From a virus, in IMG/VR virus record IMGVR_UViG_3300042924_001191, positions 1 through 24,890 of that record: 24,890 nucleotides of DNA; one strand, given 5' to 3'. Every line of letters starts with the position of its first letter. Position 1 is the first letter of the stretch. A program made the translations under genes and the position numbers. This document shows, piece by piece, positions 15,805 to 23,400 of this stretch. The notes under the pieces are model-generated. The model was not told where the DNA came from. It searched no databases and saw only the letters and a list, made by a program, of their open reading frames with translations.

Positions 15805-18628
15805 CTTCAACCTCAGCAGGAACTAAACCCTCTAAGCCTATGAAATCAGGGTTTTCACAGTTAAACACTATACAACGTACCCCCGGGGCTACTATCTTTG
15901 TGCCCTTAGCCAGTCGCTTAGTCTCAGAACCTAATACTATCCCCTTCTTAACCAACTGGTTATACGTTTCTTTGTAGTTAATTTGTATCTTTACACAGTC
16001 GCTCTTGAAGCTACTAGCGGATATGAACATTTTCTTAGTGTCTGGCTCATACCTGATAAGCAAGTCGCTCTTGGGTTCAAGCACTGGGAACGAAGGCAGT
16101 TTAGACCTAGCGTCTACTCCGTTGTTTACCACTAGGATGTTCTGCATATGGCGGTTGATGTAGTCAGCTACAACCAATACGGCGTTGTCTGCATGTGGGG
16201 CTACTTCCTCCCGTACACCCAGTATCATCGCAGTTGCTGCCATGTATATCGCCTTCATGTCCCAGTCTAACAATTTAAGCTTTTTAGCAATCAAACCACC
16301 AGTTATATTAGCTGCTAGGGCTGCTGACCATATACGCTCACGTTGCGTTAGCTTCAACTCTAGGTCTAACTTTGCTTGGATGCTGATACAAGTAGCCTTG
16401 GCTTCCTCTAAGTTATTGACCAGCCACTCGGCGTATATTTCCCCAGCGTGCCCGTAGTTCTGCTTCAACTGGTGGTCAAACATCTGCTTGGCAAAAGACT
16501 TCTCCAATGTATCGGTGTAGTCTATCTTGTACTCTATTAGCCGCATCATCTCACCGTCGGCACTGTTCTTCATAGCGGTCATCTTCTCTACAAAGCTGGC
16601 ATTAGAACTAGCCAGAGATATAGATTGCCATGAGGTCAAGTTAAGACGCAGCTCGTTAGTTGATGCCTTAACCCTATCCTTACCCCGCCCCTGAGACATG
16701 CTATATGCTAGGGTAGAGAAGTCAGCCGGGGTCATGTTGGTCATTTCGTCTACCGTGTTAGGTAGGTTGTTCATCACCCCTAGCCGCATGATCTTGGCAT
16801 TAAGGGTGTCATTCCACATAGACCCTAACCTGTCAGGGTTGCCATATACACTGTTGCACATATGTAGAATCGTGGTTTTACCAGTACCAGACTTAGGGTG
16901 TATTACGTTGATGATCGCCCCGTTCTGCTTTAAGAACTTAAGTAGAGGCGAACCAAACGCAGTCAGCGCAGCAAAGGCATGAAGCTCTAGCCCCGGTCTG
17001 CCGTACAGGTCGAATACTTCCTTCCACTTCTCTAGTGTCCCTGCGGGTTGTAACTGAGCCGCTATATCCGACGTAATTGACGAAGGGGGACTGTGGAATA
17101 TGCCATCACGGGTTATCTCACGATCTCCTATAATGAACTTGCTGTCATCATCTGCCCATCCAAATTGTAATCTCATAAGTTCTGCCTTCCTTTTAAATTG
17201 TAGTTCTCTGATTGATAGTAGGATGAACTCGGTCAGGTGACCAAACTGCTTCATGTTAGGTACAACGCCAAAGCTAGATAGCACCTTACGAAGTTCATTC
17301 TTGTCTGTAACTGCGGTATTAGGTATTACAAACTGCTTAACCCCATCTCGAGGTAGGTGCAGCTTCATTACTACTACGTCCCCTAAGACGGGATCACGCA
17401 TACGCTTTAATACATACAGGTCATGCTCATACACCCGTATTGGTTCTACTTCTTCATCAGCAGGTGCTAAGTAGACGCCGCCTGACTTACCCCTAAAGAA
17501 AGGACTGGGGTACTTAGGAATCTTGTGGACTTCCGCTTCTTCTGTTTCATCTTCGGAGTCTACGACTACTATGTTATCTGCTTCTGTAGCCTCGACTATC
17601 TCTTTGCCTAGCTGTATAGGAGTCTTTATCTTCCCCTTGTGTGGGCAACCTTCACACCCACCGGGGTTAGACTTGTCAAACTCCGCACAACTATGAGGCC
17701 CACCTATGTGTGCTATCTTTTGCTCAGTAGTAATCGGGTCGTAGTCTTGATGCCCTTGTGATAACTTATGAATCGCTTTGTCTTTATCTACACAAAACTT
17801 AGCTATGGATAACGCATCAAACCATCGTGGCTCTGATAACGATTCCCTGTTCTCGTAGCAATCAAGTAACTGTGCACACCCCGTACCACTAGCACTGCGG
17901 ATCATAATCTTGCTGAACTTAGATATGGTGCTGTCCATCATGGACTTAGCCAGTTCGGTTAGTTCGCGCTTAGGGGGTACTTCAGACCTCTCTTGTACTC
18001 CGAGTAAGTTCTTTAGCGTTTCAAATTCTATCGGCGGAGCATAGCCAATTACGTCTACTCTCTCAGGCGGTTCATCTTTAAAGTTATAGGTTCCGGGGAT
18101 TCTAAGCACACGGGCTACTTCAAATACTTTCCCGTCTATGTGGAAGTTATGGATTACGCAAAGTGTTCTTAGTCGTTCTGCTACGGGCTCCCACTCCTCT
18201 CTTGTTACGGATTCAGTAAGGGGCCAGTACACATGTATACCCCGTCCCGAATTAACAATCAGTGGCTTTGGTAACCCTATTATCTTGCAGAAACGCTTTA
18301 GTTCATTAAGCCCTGTAGTCTGGTCTATGTAACCATCCGGCCTACCAGTTTTGGAGTTGATCTCAGCCTTACTCTCCCCGCAATCAATATCCAACCAAAA
18401 CGCTTTTAGTGCTTTGACGTTCTCCTTGAACCTATTTTTATTAGTCTCAAACTTAGCTACGCCGAAGTACACGTTACGTTTCTGGGCTACAAACTTTGCT
18501 ACTACTGCATCCACTTCCTCCCTTGTCTCTACAAGCTCTTGCCTGACATTGTCCTTACCCTTTATACCAAGCACTGCAAACCATCCATCGGATGGCTGGA
18601 CAATACTCAGAAGGTCATTATCTGTCAT
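15785..18628 (-). CDS. PrimPol-type primase fused to DUF927-type helicase
   Basis: This is a 947-residue replication protein counted from the ATG at 18628; a TTG six bases upstream is less likely. The N-terminal 200 residues look like an archaeo-eukaryotic primase (PrimPol): FWLDIDCG at about 77-84 holds the metal-binding aspartates, SGRGIHVYWPLT at about 127-138 holds the nucleotide-binding histidine, and RIPGTYNFK follows. A Cys/His cluster (H312, C314, C325, C328, H330) may bind zinc. The C-terminal half has the DUF927 pattern with Walker A (SGTGKTT, about 580-586), DEMTNMTP as Walker B region, and SQGRGKDR. It probably makes primers and unwinds DNA at the phage fork. No Shine-Dalgarno precedes the ATG, because an intrinsic terminator occupies that space. 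Confidence 0.8.
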   Translation of the reverse strand: MTDNDLLSIVQPSDGWFAVLGIKGKDNVRQELVETREEVDAVVAKFVAQKRNVYFGVAKFETNKNRFKENVKALKAFWLDIDCGESKAEINSKTGRPDGYIDQTTGLNELKRFCKIIGLPKPLIVNSGRGIHVYWPLTESVTREEWEPVAERLRTLCVIHNFHIDGKVFEVARVLRIPGTYNFKDEPPERVDVIGYAPPIEFETLKNLLGVQERSEVPPKRELTELAKSMMDSTISKFSKIMIRSASGTGCAQLLDCYENRESLSEPRWFDALSIAKFCVDKDKAIHKLSQGHQDYDPITTEQKIAHIGGPHSCAEFDKSNPGGCEGCPHKGKIKTPIQLGKEIVEATEADNIVVVDSEDETEEAEVHKIPKYPSPFFRGKSGGVYLAPADEEVEPIRVYEHDLYVLKRMRDPVLGDVVVMKLHLPRDGVKQFVIPNTAVTDKNELRKVLSSFGVVPNMKQFGHLTEFILLSIRELQFKRKAELMRLQFGWADDDSKFIIGDREITRDGIFHSPPSSITSDIAAQLQPAGTLEKWKEVFDLYGRPGLELHAFAALTAFGSPLLKFLKQNGAIINVIHPKSGTGKTTILHMCNSVYGNPDRLGSMWNDTLNAKIMRLGVMNNLPNTVDEMTNMTPADFSTLAYSMSQGRGKDRVKASTNELRLNLTSWQSISLASSNASFVEKMTAMKNSADGEMMRLIEYKIDYTDTLEKSFAKQMFDHQLKQNYGHAGEIYAEWLVNNLEEAKATCISIQAKLDLELKLTQRERIWSAALAANITGGLIAKKLKLLDWDMKAIYMAATAMILGVREEVAPHADNAVLVVADYINRHMQNILVVNNGVDARSKLPSFPVLEPKSDLLIRYEPDTKKMFISASSFKSDCVKIQINYKETYNQLVKKGIVLGSETKRLAKGTKIVAPGVRCIVFNCENPDFIGLEGLVPAEVEDVGGQS

Positions 18629-18635
18629 AGTCAAA
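18621..18635 (-). promoter_or_regulatory. Palindrome-like site on the primase start codon
   Basis: On the minus strand this reads TTTGACTATGACAGA, which matches the perfect palindrome TTTGACTTTGTCAAA at 20292-20306 in 12 of 15 positions and includes the primase ATG. It could be a weaker binding site for the same regulator. A chance match is possible because part of it is coding sequence. Confidence 0.35.
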
Positions 18636-18656
18636 AAAAGAGGGAGTTACCCCCTT
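18633..18656 (-). terminator. Intrinsic terminator between the HTH gene and the primase
   Basis: Minus strand: AAGGGGGTAACTCCCTC followed by seven T. AGGG pairs with CCCT, extended by a G-T and a G-C pair, giving a six-pair stem with a three-base loop. The last T is only four bases from the primase ATG. It would end transcripts from the HTH/SSB unit, or act as an attenuator in front of the primase. Confidence 0.7.
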
Positions 18657-18680
18657 ATGCTCTCTTGTGGGCTGTGAAAA

Positions 18681-18914
18681 CTACTTATTGGTTGAGGCTA
18701 TGAAATCTTTGATCGTAGAAACCATGAAGTTTAGCGGATCAGAAGCCCCGATAAACCAGTTGTAAATGGTCTGCCGACTAACCCCTAAGCTAGTAGCTAC
18801 TATAGCCACCGGGATGTTCCGCTTGATGCACGCCTTACCTAGACGCACACCAAGACGGGACTTATCGGCTTTGCTATTTTGTTGGATAATCCTAGCACTG
18901 TAGCCGGTACTCAT
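18681..18914 (-). CDS. Small helix-turn-helix DNA-binding protein
   Basis: This 77-residue product starts at the ATG at 18914, preceded by AAGGA nine bases upstream; the frame extends to a TTG, but that lies within the end of the previous gene. A clear helix-turn-helix occupies residues about 35-57 (IPVAIVATSLGVSRQTIYNW), with a polar N-terminal arm. It is the last gene of a three-gene unit that begins at a predicted promoter carrying a palindrome and ends at an intrinsic terminator. This suggests, by inference, an autoregulator or a controller of the primase gene downstream. A role in helping the SSB-like protein at an origin is an alternative. Confidence 0.75.
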   Translation of the reverse strand: MSTGYSARIIQQNSKADKSRLGVRLGKACIKRNIPVAIVATSLGVSRQTIYNWFIGASDPLNFMVSTIKDFIASTNK

Positions 18915-18919
18915 AGTTA

Positions 18920-19828
18920 TTAGTCCTTGCTCCAATCATCAACTACATCTGCTAGTGACTGCTTAGTTTGCGGTGGTAGTTCTACCTTCTTAGCCGGACG
19001 CTTGATAGGCTCTTCGATTACTTCAGCATCTTCTTCGTCGGGCTCATCAGAACGGGCTATCTTAGGCTTTTGCTCTATTGCAATCGGCTGCTTAGTTACC
19101 TTGTCAGCTTGAGCAACAGTGATCTTAGTATACATCTGGGTCTCAGGTCTAGCTTGAGCTGCTTTAACCAATGCATATTCTTCGTCGGTTATACCCCGTA
19201 GTGGCGTAAATGCAAGCTCCATAGAGTCTGCGTTCAAGTCATAGCTTATGTTGGTAACCACATTGTCAGGTGATTCGCCGTTAGCAAGCAGGAACTTGAT
19301 GTAGCTCTCGAAAGGATGCACGTTGCCTGTACCCTTACCGAAGATAGACTTAGCAGGGATGTTGAACTGATACACATCGCCCGGGGCATCGTTCTCAACT
19401 AGCACAGAGATACGGCGTTGGAACCTGCAAGCCCTGCTCTTCTCGCTTTCGCCAGAACCAGCTATGTTCATTGGGCAGTCAGCGCAGTTGGTATGCTGTT
19501 TGTCTGATGCAGCTTCTTCGGGCTTATCACCTAAGTTAGACCAGCAGTTAGGCAGGGTAGCTTCTTTAGCGGGATCAAATTTCTCTTTGTAGAATATACG
19601 GGATACCTTTGGCAGTGCGTACACGATGATTACGTTGATCTCACCACGTAGGGCATCACCGATTTGCTTGCCGTTTACTAGGCGCTTGAACGTACCATTA
19701 ACATTGGTTTGTATACGGCGTGAAGTACTGGCGTTAGTGGCTGATTCAAATGTCTTAGCAAAATCGCTAAGCTCTCTCTTGGTAGAAACAACAGCACCAT
19801 CTTGTTTGAAAATAGCTAGGTTACTCAT
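18920..19828 (-). CDS. SSB-like phage protein with four-Cys cluster
   Basis: This 302-residue protein starts with AAGGAG seven bases ahead of the ATG. Residues about 45-160 probably form an OB-like beta domain (KQIGDALRGEINVIIVYALP), interrupted by a cysteine cluster: C95, C115, C118 and C134 in the pattern PNCWSNLGDKP, NCADCPMN and SRACRFQRR. This looks like a zinc site. The C-terminal 50 residues are disordered and acidic and end in DVVDDWSKD, the type of tail by which SSB proteins dock partners. I recall similar Cys-cluster proteins beside phage replication genes, but the family name is uncertain. It may be the phage single-strand DNA-binding or recombination-annealing protein. The neighbouring primase, helicase and nucleases fit this. 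Confidence 0.55.
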   Translation of the reverse strand: MSNLAIFKQDGAVVSTKRELSDFAKTFESATNASTSRRIQTNVNGTFKRLVNGKQIGDALRGEINVIIVYALPKVSRIFYKEKFDPAKEATLPNCWSNLGDKPEEAASDKQHTNCADCPMNIAGSGESEKSRACRFQRRISVLVENDAPGDVYQFNIPAKSIFGKGTGNVHPFESYIKFLLANGESPDNVVTNISYDLNADSMELAFTPLRGITDEEYALVKAAQARPETQMYTKITVAQADKVTKQPIAIEQKPKIARSDEPDEEDAEVIEEPIKRPAKKVELPPQTKQSLADVVDDWSKD

Positions 19829-19838
19829 TTACTGCTCC

Positions 19839-20246
19839 TTATATTTTATTAGGCTTACGAACTTGTACGGTGTAACTACGGTCTGCTTGCATACCCATAG
19901 GGAACGCTTCGGGATTAGCTTCTAGGAACTCCTTCATATTCGTCCCGTGGATTCTTTGCTCCAGTAAGAAAGGTGCATCATGTTCTGATATGAACCGATA
20001 CATCGAATCCCAATCACTCGTCCAATACCGTGTAGAAATCCTACGAGAGACTGTTCCTACTGGCGTTCTGATACTGTCTAGGTTCTGCTCTTTGCATAAG
20101 TTCAAGAGGCTTTGCCCGACGATACCAAACTGCTCTTTCAGTGATGCTAACTCTTCTTTATGCTGCGTTTCCTTTTCATCTATAGCATTACGAATCTTTA
20201 GGTACACCTTTACTAGCTTGTTAATATCTACTTCGCTATCTAACAT
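19839..20246 (-). CDS. Conserved phage protein of replication region, coiled-coil start
   Basis: This is a 135-residue protein with AAGGAG six bases before the ATG. Residues about 8-55 are a long charged helix (KVYLKIRNAIDEKETQHKEE), followed by a beta-rich part with TPVGTVSRRISTRYWTSDWD and a C-terminal strand ending DRSYTVQVRKPNK. I know this pattern (a helix, a TPxGT strand, a DW motif and a basic end) from proteins that sit next to SSB-like genes in other phages, but no function is established to my knowledge. It is the first gene of the unit driven by the predicted promoter at 20278-20305. A link to single-strand DNA handling or nuclease inhibition is a guess. Confidence 0.55.
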   Translation of the reverse strand: MLDSEVDINKLVKVYLKIRNAIDEKETQHKEELASLKEQFGIVGQSLLNLCKEQNLDSIRTPVGTVSRRISTRYWTSDWDSMYRFISEHDAPFLLEQRIHGTNMKEFLEANPEAFPMGMQADRSYTVQVRKPNKI

Positions 20247-20277
20247 TTTAATCTCCTTCTCGTTTTATACCGTAGTA

Positions 20278-20305
20278 ACTATATCACAACCTTTGACAAA
20301 GTCAA
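20278..20305 (-). promoter_or_regulatory. Predicted sigma70-type promoter for the SSB/HTH unit
   Basis: On the minus strand there is a -35 box TTGACT (20305-20300), a 16-base spacer and an extended -10 TGATATAGT (TATAGT at 20283-20278). The start point would be near 20271, about 25 bases before the first start codon. It is the best promoter match I see in the window. Confidence 0.65.
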
Positions 20306-20306
20306 A
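20292..20306 (-). promoter_or_regulatory. Perfect palindrome overlapping the -35 box
   Basis: TTTGACTTTGTCAAA is a perfect 6-base inverted repeat around a 3-base centre. It covers the -35 box of the predicted promoter and the stop codon of the SNF2 helicase. Position and symmetry fit an operator for a dimeric HTH repressor, such as the one encoded at the end of the same unit. Confidence 0.6.
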
Positions 20307-21864
20307 CACTTTCTGATATTTCTTGGCGGTATAAATCTATTATCTTCGTATGATTTGTTATGTTGCCTTGCAGCATTTTATACAACCTGTTCTCTACTTC
20401 ACTACCTCGTATATGCACAATAGTCATGGCGTTCTTCTGCCCCGGACGGTTGATTCGCGCATTGGCTTGTAAATAAGTCTCTACGCTAGTTACGGGCGCA
20501 TACCAGATAATAGTACTAGCCGCAGTTAGTGTAAGACCGTGTGATGCAGCTTGAGGTTGTATGATTAGCACATGTGGATCAGGTAACTCTTGGAACTGCT
20601 TAATCACCTCACTGCGCTTGTTAACTGAAACCTGCCCGTTGATAACCCCGCACGATATTTTGTTCTTCTCAAGAAACTCTCTGAACAACTCTATAGTATG
20701 GGTGAACGGAACAAACACCAGCACCTTATGCGATGATTCTTCAATCACCTCTAGGATTACCTGTAGCCTATTAGATACATCAAACTCTATGACTTCTTTA
20801 TTATCCGAATAGACAGCACCACCAGATATTTGTAGCAGCTTGTTGAGGTTAACAGCGGCGTTAACTGAAGTGACTGATTCGCCATCCGCAGTTAGAGTCA
20901 TCTGCCTCTTAAGCATGTTGTAGTACTTCTGCTGTTGCGCTGTTAGTGGCGCTTCACGGTCAACAAAGGTTACCTCGGGTAGATCGAGACACTGATCCTT
21001 CTCAAACCTAATGGCTGGCTGTAGCACCTTGTGCACTACCTCCTGTGCCTGTGGCTTAGGAATCCAGCGATACTGCGAGGCTTTGTACATCACCTGATCT
21101 CGGAACTGACCGTAGTACTTAGGGCATCCTTCGGGGTTAATTAGCTTTGCTATACCGTAAGCATCCAGAGGAGACTGCGCCGCTGGCGTACCTGTTAGCA
21201 TCCACACCCACTTAGCACTAGCGCATACATCCCTTAGCACCTTCCACCTATTAGTTTGCATGTTCTTATAGGCGTTGCACTCATCGACTACAACCAGATC
21301 AAACGTGCCGTCATCTATGACTTCGTCTTTAACAACAGCTAGGCCATCGAAGTTGATTACTACAAACTCAGCACCAGCAGCGATGATCTTAGCGCGTGTC
21401 TTAGAGTCCCCATAAGCAACAGAGCAACTACGGTGCATAGCAAACTTGAACATGTCCACTTGCCAAGCCGACTTCATAATAGACAGGGGGCATAGCACCA
21501 GCACACGGCGTATCTCCCCTATGTTTATGAGGTAGTCAGCAGACCAGATAACAGATGCGGTCTTACCCGTACCCTGCTCATTGAAACAAAACGCCTTCTT
21601 GTGTAAGGTTAAGAACGAAGATGTTTCCTTCTGGTGAGCAAATGGAGTAAGCCTACCTGTCCACTTGTAGTCACGCTTGATCGTTGAAGGTACGTCCTTA
21701 ATACGAAGTTTAGCGAGGGCTTGTGCTTCCTCTAGCCCCCAGTGTATTGCCACCTCGTATACATCTTCTTCCTGACTTACTACCTTACTCTTCTTGATAC
21801 TTTCTGTTATTAGATGGGGTCGTTTTGTCCGAACCAGTAATATTTTATCGTCTATTATTTTCAT
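20302..21864 (-). CDS. SNF2-type superfamily 2 helicase
   Basis: This 520-residue protein has the ordered helicase motifs: PFAHQKE (74-80, Q-like motif), EQGTGKTA (96-103, Walker A), DECN (194-197, in place of DEAH), LTGTPAAQ (223-230, motif III), then the second RecA-like domain with KVLVFVPF (380-387), SHGLTLTAAS (441-450, motif V) and QANARINRPGQK (466-477, motif VI). This is the SNF2 signature. Phage members are thought to remodel or displace proteins and aid replication, recombination or fork restart. The start overlaps the stop of the HNH gene (ATGA), and AAGGA lies rather far upstream, so translation may be coupled. A promoter and palindrome overlap its stop codon. Confidence 0.85.
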   Translation of the reverse strand: MKIIDDKILLVRTKRPHLITESIKKSKVVSQEEDVYEVAIHWGLEEAQALAKLRIKDVPSTIKRDYKWTGRLTPFAHQKETSSFLTLHKKAFCFNEQGTGKTASVIWSADYLINIGEIRRVLVLCPLSIMKSAWQVDMFKFAMHRSCSVAYGDSKTRAKIIAAGAEFVVINFDGLAVVKDEVIDDGTFDLVVVDECNAYKNMQTNRWKVLRDVCASAKWVWMLTGTPAAQSPLDAYGIAKLINPEGCPKYYGQFRDQVMYKASQYRWIPKPQAQEVVHKVLQPAIRFEKDQCLDLPEVTFVDREAPLTAQQQKYYNMLKRQMTLTADGESVTSVNAAVNLNKLLQISGGAVYSDNKEVIEFDVSNRLQVILEVIEESSHKVLVFVPFTHTIELFREFLEKNKISCGVINGQVSVNKRSEVIKQFQELPDPHVLIIQPQAASHGLTLTAASTIIWYAPVTSVETYLQANARINRPGQKNAMTIVHIRGSEVENRLYKMLQGNITNHTKIIDLYRQEISESV

Positions 21865-22127
21865 TTAACTGAGCGATCTGCTTTCCTTTTAAAAGATCTG
21901 TTGGCACTGGCGGTTTTTACGCTCAGGTTGGAACTATCATTTGATCCGCCTTTGGACAGCGGCTTAACGTGGTCTACATCTTTACCATCACCCTTACTTA
22001 CGCTACCGGATTTCTCTAGCTTGCTACGTGCAGTGTTACGCTTAGCACGGTTCTTCTTTTGTTCTTCCGTTCCTTGATACTGTTCGTACTCTTTCTTGTA
22101 TGGTCTAGGCTTGTTTACGTAAGGCAT
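21861..22127 (-). CDS. Small HNH-type protein
   Basis: This is an 88-residue basic protein. Residues about 48-77 contain KDVDHVKPLSKGGSNDSSNL followed by SANRSF, the beta-beta-alpha shape of an HNH nuclease (DH and the late N/H positions). The zinc-binding cysteines seen in larger HNH proteins are absent. The N-terminal half is very rich in Lys, Arg and Tyr. AAAGGAG precedes the ATG. The start overlaps the nuclease gene stop (TAATG) and its stop overlaps the helicase start (ATGA). It could be a nicking enzyme working with the neighbouring helicase and nuclease. A DNA-binding protein without cutting activity is possible too. Confidence 0.65.
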   Translation of the reverse strand: MPYVNKPRPYKKEYEQYQGTEEQKKNRAKRNTARSKLEKSGSVSKGDGKDVDHVKPLSKGGSNDSSNLSVKTASANRSFKRKADRSVK

Positions 22128-23011
22128 TATCTTCTCCTTTGATGTTCACAATGATGTACTGGGCAAAACTTACACAGCGGCCCTGATGATGCGTTCCACA
22201 CTCCTGTTTCTTCGGCAGTAGCAAGACGATCTAGCTCCGGTTCAAATGTGTTGAAGTATGAATCACGAAGCTCAGCGTGGTGCTCCTTGTGTATGAACTC
22301 TTTACTTACTACAAATGCTAATGCTGACTTGATCTTCTTAAGCTCTGGGAAGTGGATGAACAGCGCAGCAGCTATAGCATCTAACTGTTTAGTATCTGCA
22401 TACTTAGCGTTCTTACTGGTCTTGTAGTCTACAGAGAAAGCTATGTCCCCTTTCCTAATCACCAGATCAGCTACACCCCGCCACCATACATCGGCATCAA
22501 AGAAACCACAGGGTGCGTATCCAGTGCCTACCTTCTTTACACCTAGCTTAAGTTCACAGTGCTTGTCCCCTGTGATGTTCTTCAGCTTATCTAGTACGTC
22601 CTTAACAAACGAGAACTTGGGGGGTATAGCCACATCTGACTTTACGTAGTCCTCAGCAGCTTTATGTAGTTCCTGCCCGTACAACGTAGCATCGCTACCT
22701 TTATCTTGTATGTCCTTGAGTATCCGTAAGTGGTAATACTTCTTCGGGCATTGCTCAAATGTTTTGAGACTACTGTAAGACCATGAACTCATTGTCGATA
22801 CCCTTGGGGTTCTGTAGTACTTGTTATCGTGAAATACGGTTTCCTCTAGTATACCTGTCTTTACAGCTTTCTTTAGTAAAGTAGTAACCTTCCCCCTGCT
22901 TACAATAAAATATCTAGCAAGGTGCTTCTGCGAAACCCAGTCTCTTCGTCCAGCTAGGTACAACCTCATCCTTTCGCTTGCAGGATCAACTTCCTTCTTT
23001 ACTCCCCTCAC
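22127..23011 (-). CDS. Winged-helix / Cas4-like PD-(D/E)XK nuclease fusion
   Basis: This 294-residue product has two parts. Residues about 10-72 look like a winged helix (RMRLYLAGRRDWVSQKHLAR, then SRGKVTTLLKKAVKTGIL). Residues 74-294 are a RecB/Cas4-family nuclease: SYSSLKTFEQCPKKYY with C88, H116 in LYGQELHKAA, D182 in GVADL, D195 and K197 in VDYKTSK, Q209, and a C-terminal C280-x2-C283-x4-C288. One N-terminal plus three C-terminal cysteines is the iron-sulfur pattern of Cas4 and AddB. The start is a GTG overlapping the upstream stop (GTGA) with a weak ribosome site. ATG 74 (22792) has AAGGG eight bases upstream, so a short nuclease may also be made. A likely role is DNA end processing in phage recombination or packaging. 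Confidence 0.8.
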   Translation of the reverse strand: MRGVKKEVDPASERMRLYLAGRRDWVSQKHLARYFIVSRGKVTTLLKKAVKTGILEETVFHDNKYYRTPRVSTMSSWSYSSLKTFEQCPKKYYHLRILKDIQDKGSDATLYGQELHKAAEDYVKSDVAIPPKFSFVKDVLDKLKNITGDKHCELKLGVKKVGTGYAPCGFFDADVWWRGVADLVIRKGDIAFSVDYKTSKNAKYADTKQLDAIAAALFIHFPELKKIKSALAFVVSKEFIHKEHHAELRDSYFNTFEPELDRLATAEETGVWNASSGPLCKFCPVHHCEHQRRR

Positions 23012-23391
23012 GCTATCTCTTTATAAAAATGATGTTGACCACAGGTATGCACCAATTTCAAATTAGACCAACTCTTAGGCTTGGCTATGTACGTTGCATG
23101 GAAGTGGGTAGCCTCGTAAAAGTCTACTGTGTATATAGCCTTCAATGCTGACTCTACTGCTTGCTTCCATGCAGGGGATTCTTTGTTGGGTCTATGCTCA
23201 GGTTTCAGTATACCGTTGTGCATCTTCTCAGGAACCCATGAGAATTGGTAAGGTGCTAGTACCGTCTTAGCTACATCCCCATCCTTAGTGCGGTTAAGCA
23301 CCACATGCGCTACTGCTTGCTGACATACAGCGGGTTCACCTCTTGATTCAAAGTACACTACCAGACTTAACCACAGCAGTAATGTTTCCAT
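23008..23391 (-). CDS. SleB-like cell wall hydrolase
   Basis: This 127-residue protein matches the Hydrolase_2 pattern of SleB/CwlJ: YFESRGEP (13-20; E15 the likely catalytic acid), QQAVAHVVLNR (24-34), and QFSWVPEK (49-56). It ends with FHATYIAKPKSWSNL and a His-rich tail. These enzymes cut glycan strands of peptidoglycan. The start has a strong GGAGG signal. The hydrophobic beginning (METLLLWLSLVVYF) is short and runs into the active site, so it is not a cleavable signal peptide. It sits among early genes, away from the M15 peptidase and spanins on the other strand. It may be a second lysin or act early in infection. The assignment to the family is firm, the role is not. Confidence 0.8.
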   Translation of the reverse strand: METLLLWLSLVVYFESRGEPAVCQQAVAHVVLNRTKDGDVAKTVLAPYQFSWVPEKMHNGILKPEHRPNKESPAWKQAVESALKAIYTVDFYEATHFHATYIAKPKSWSNLKLVHTCGQHHFYKEIA

Positions 23392-23400
23392 GATCCCCTC

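Noticed and set aside
16185-18677. Plus-strand frames opposite the primase
   Set aside because: Antisense shadows; the minus frame has Walker A and PrimPol motifs over the same bases.
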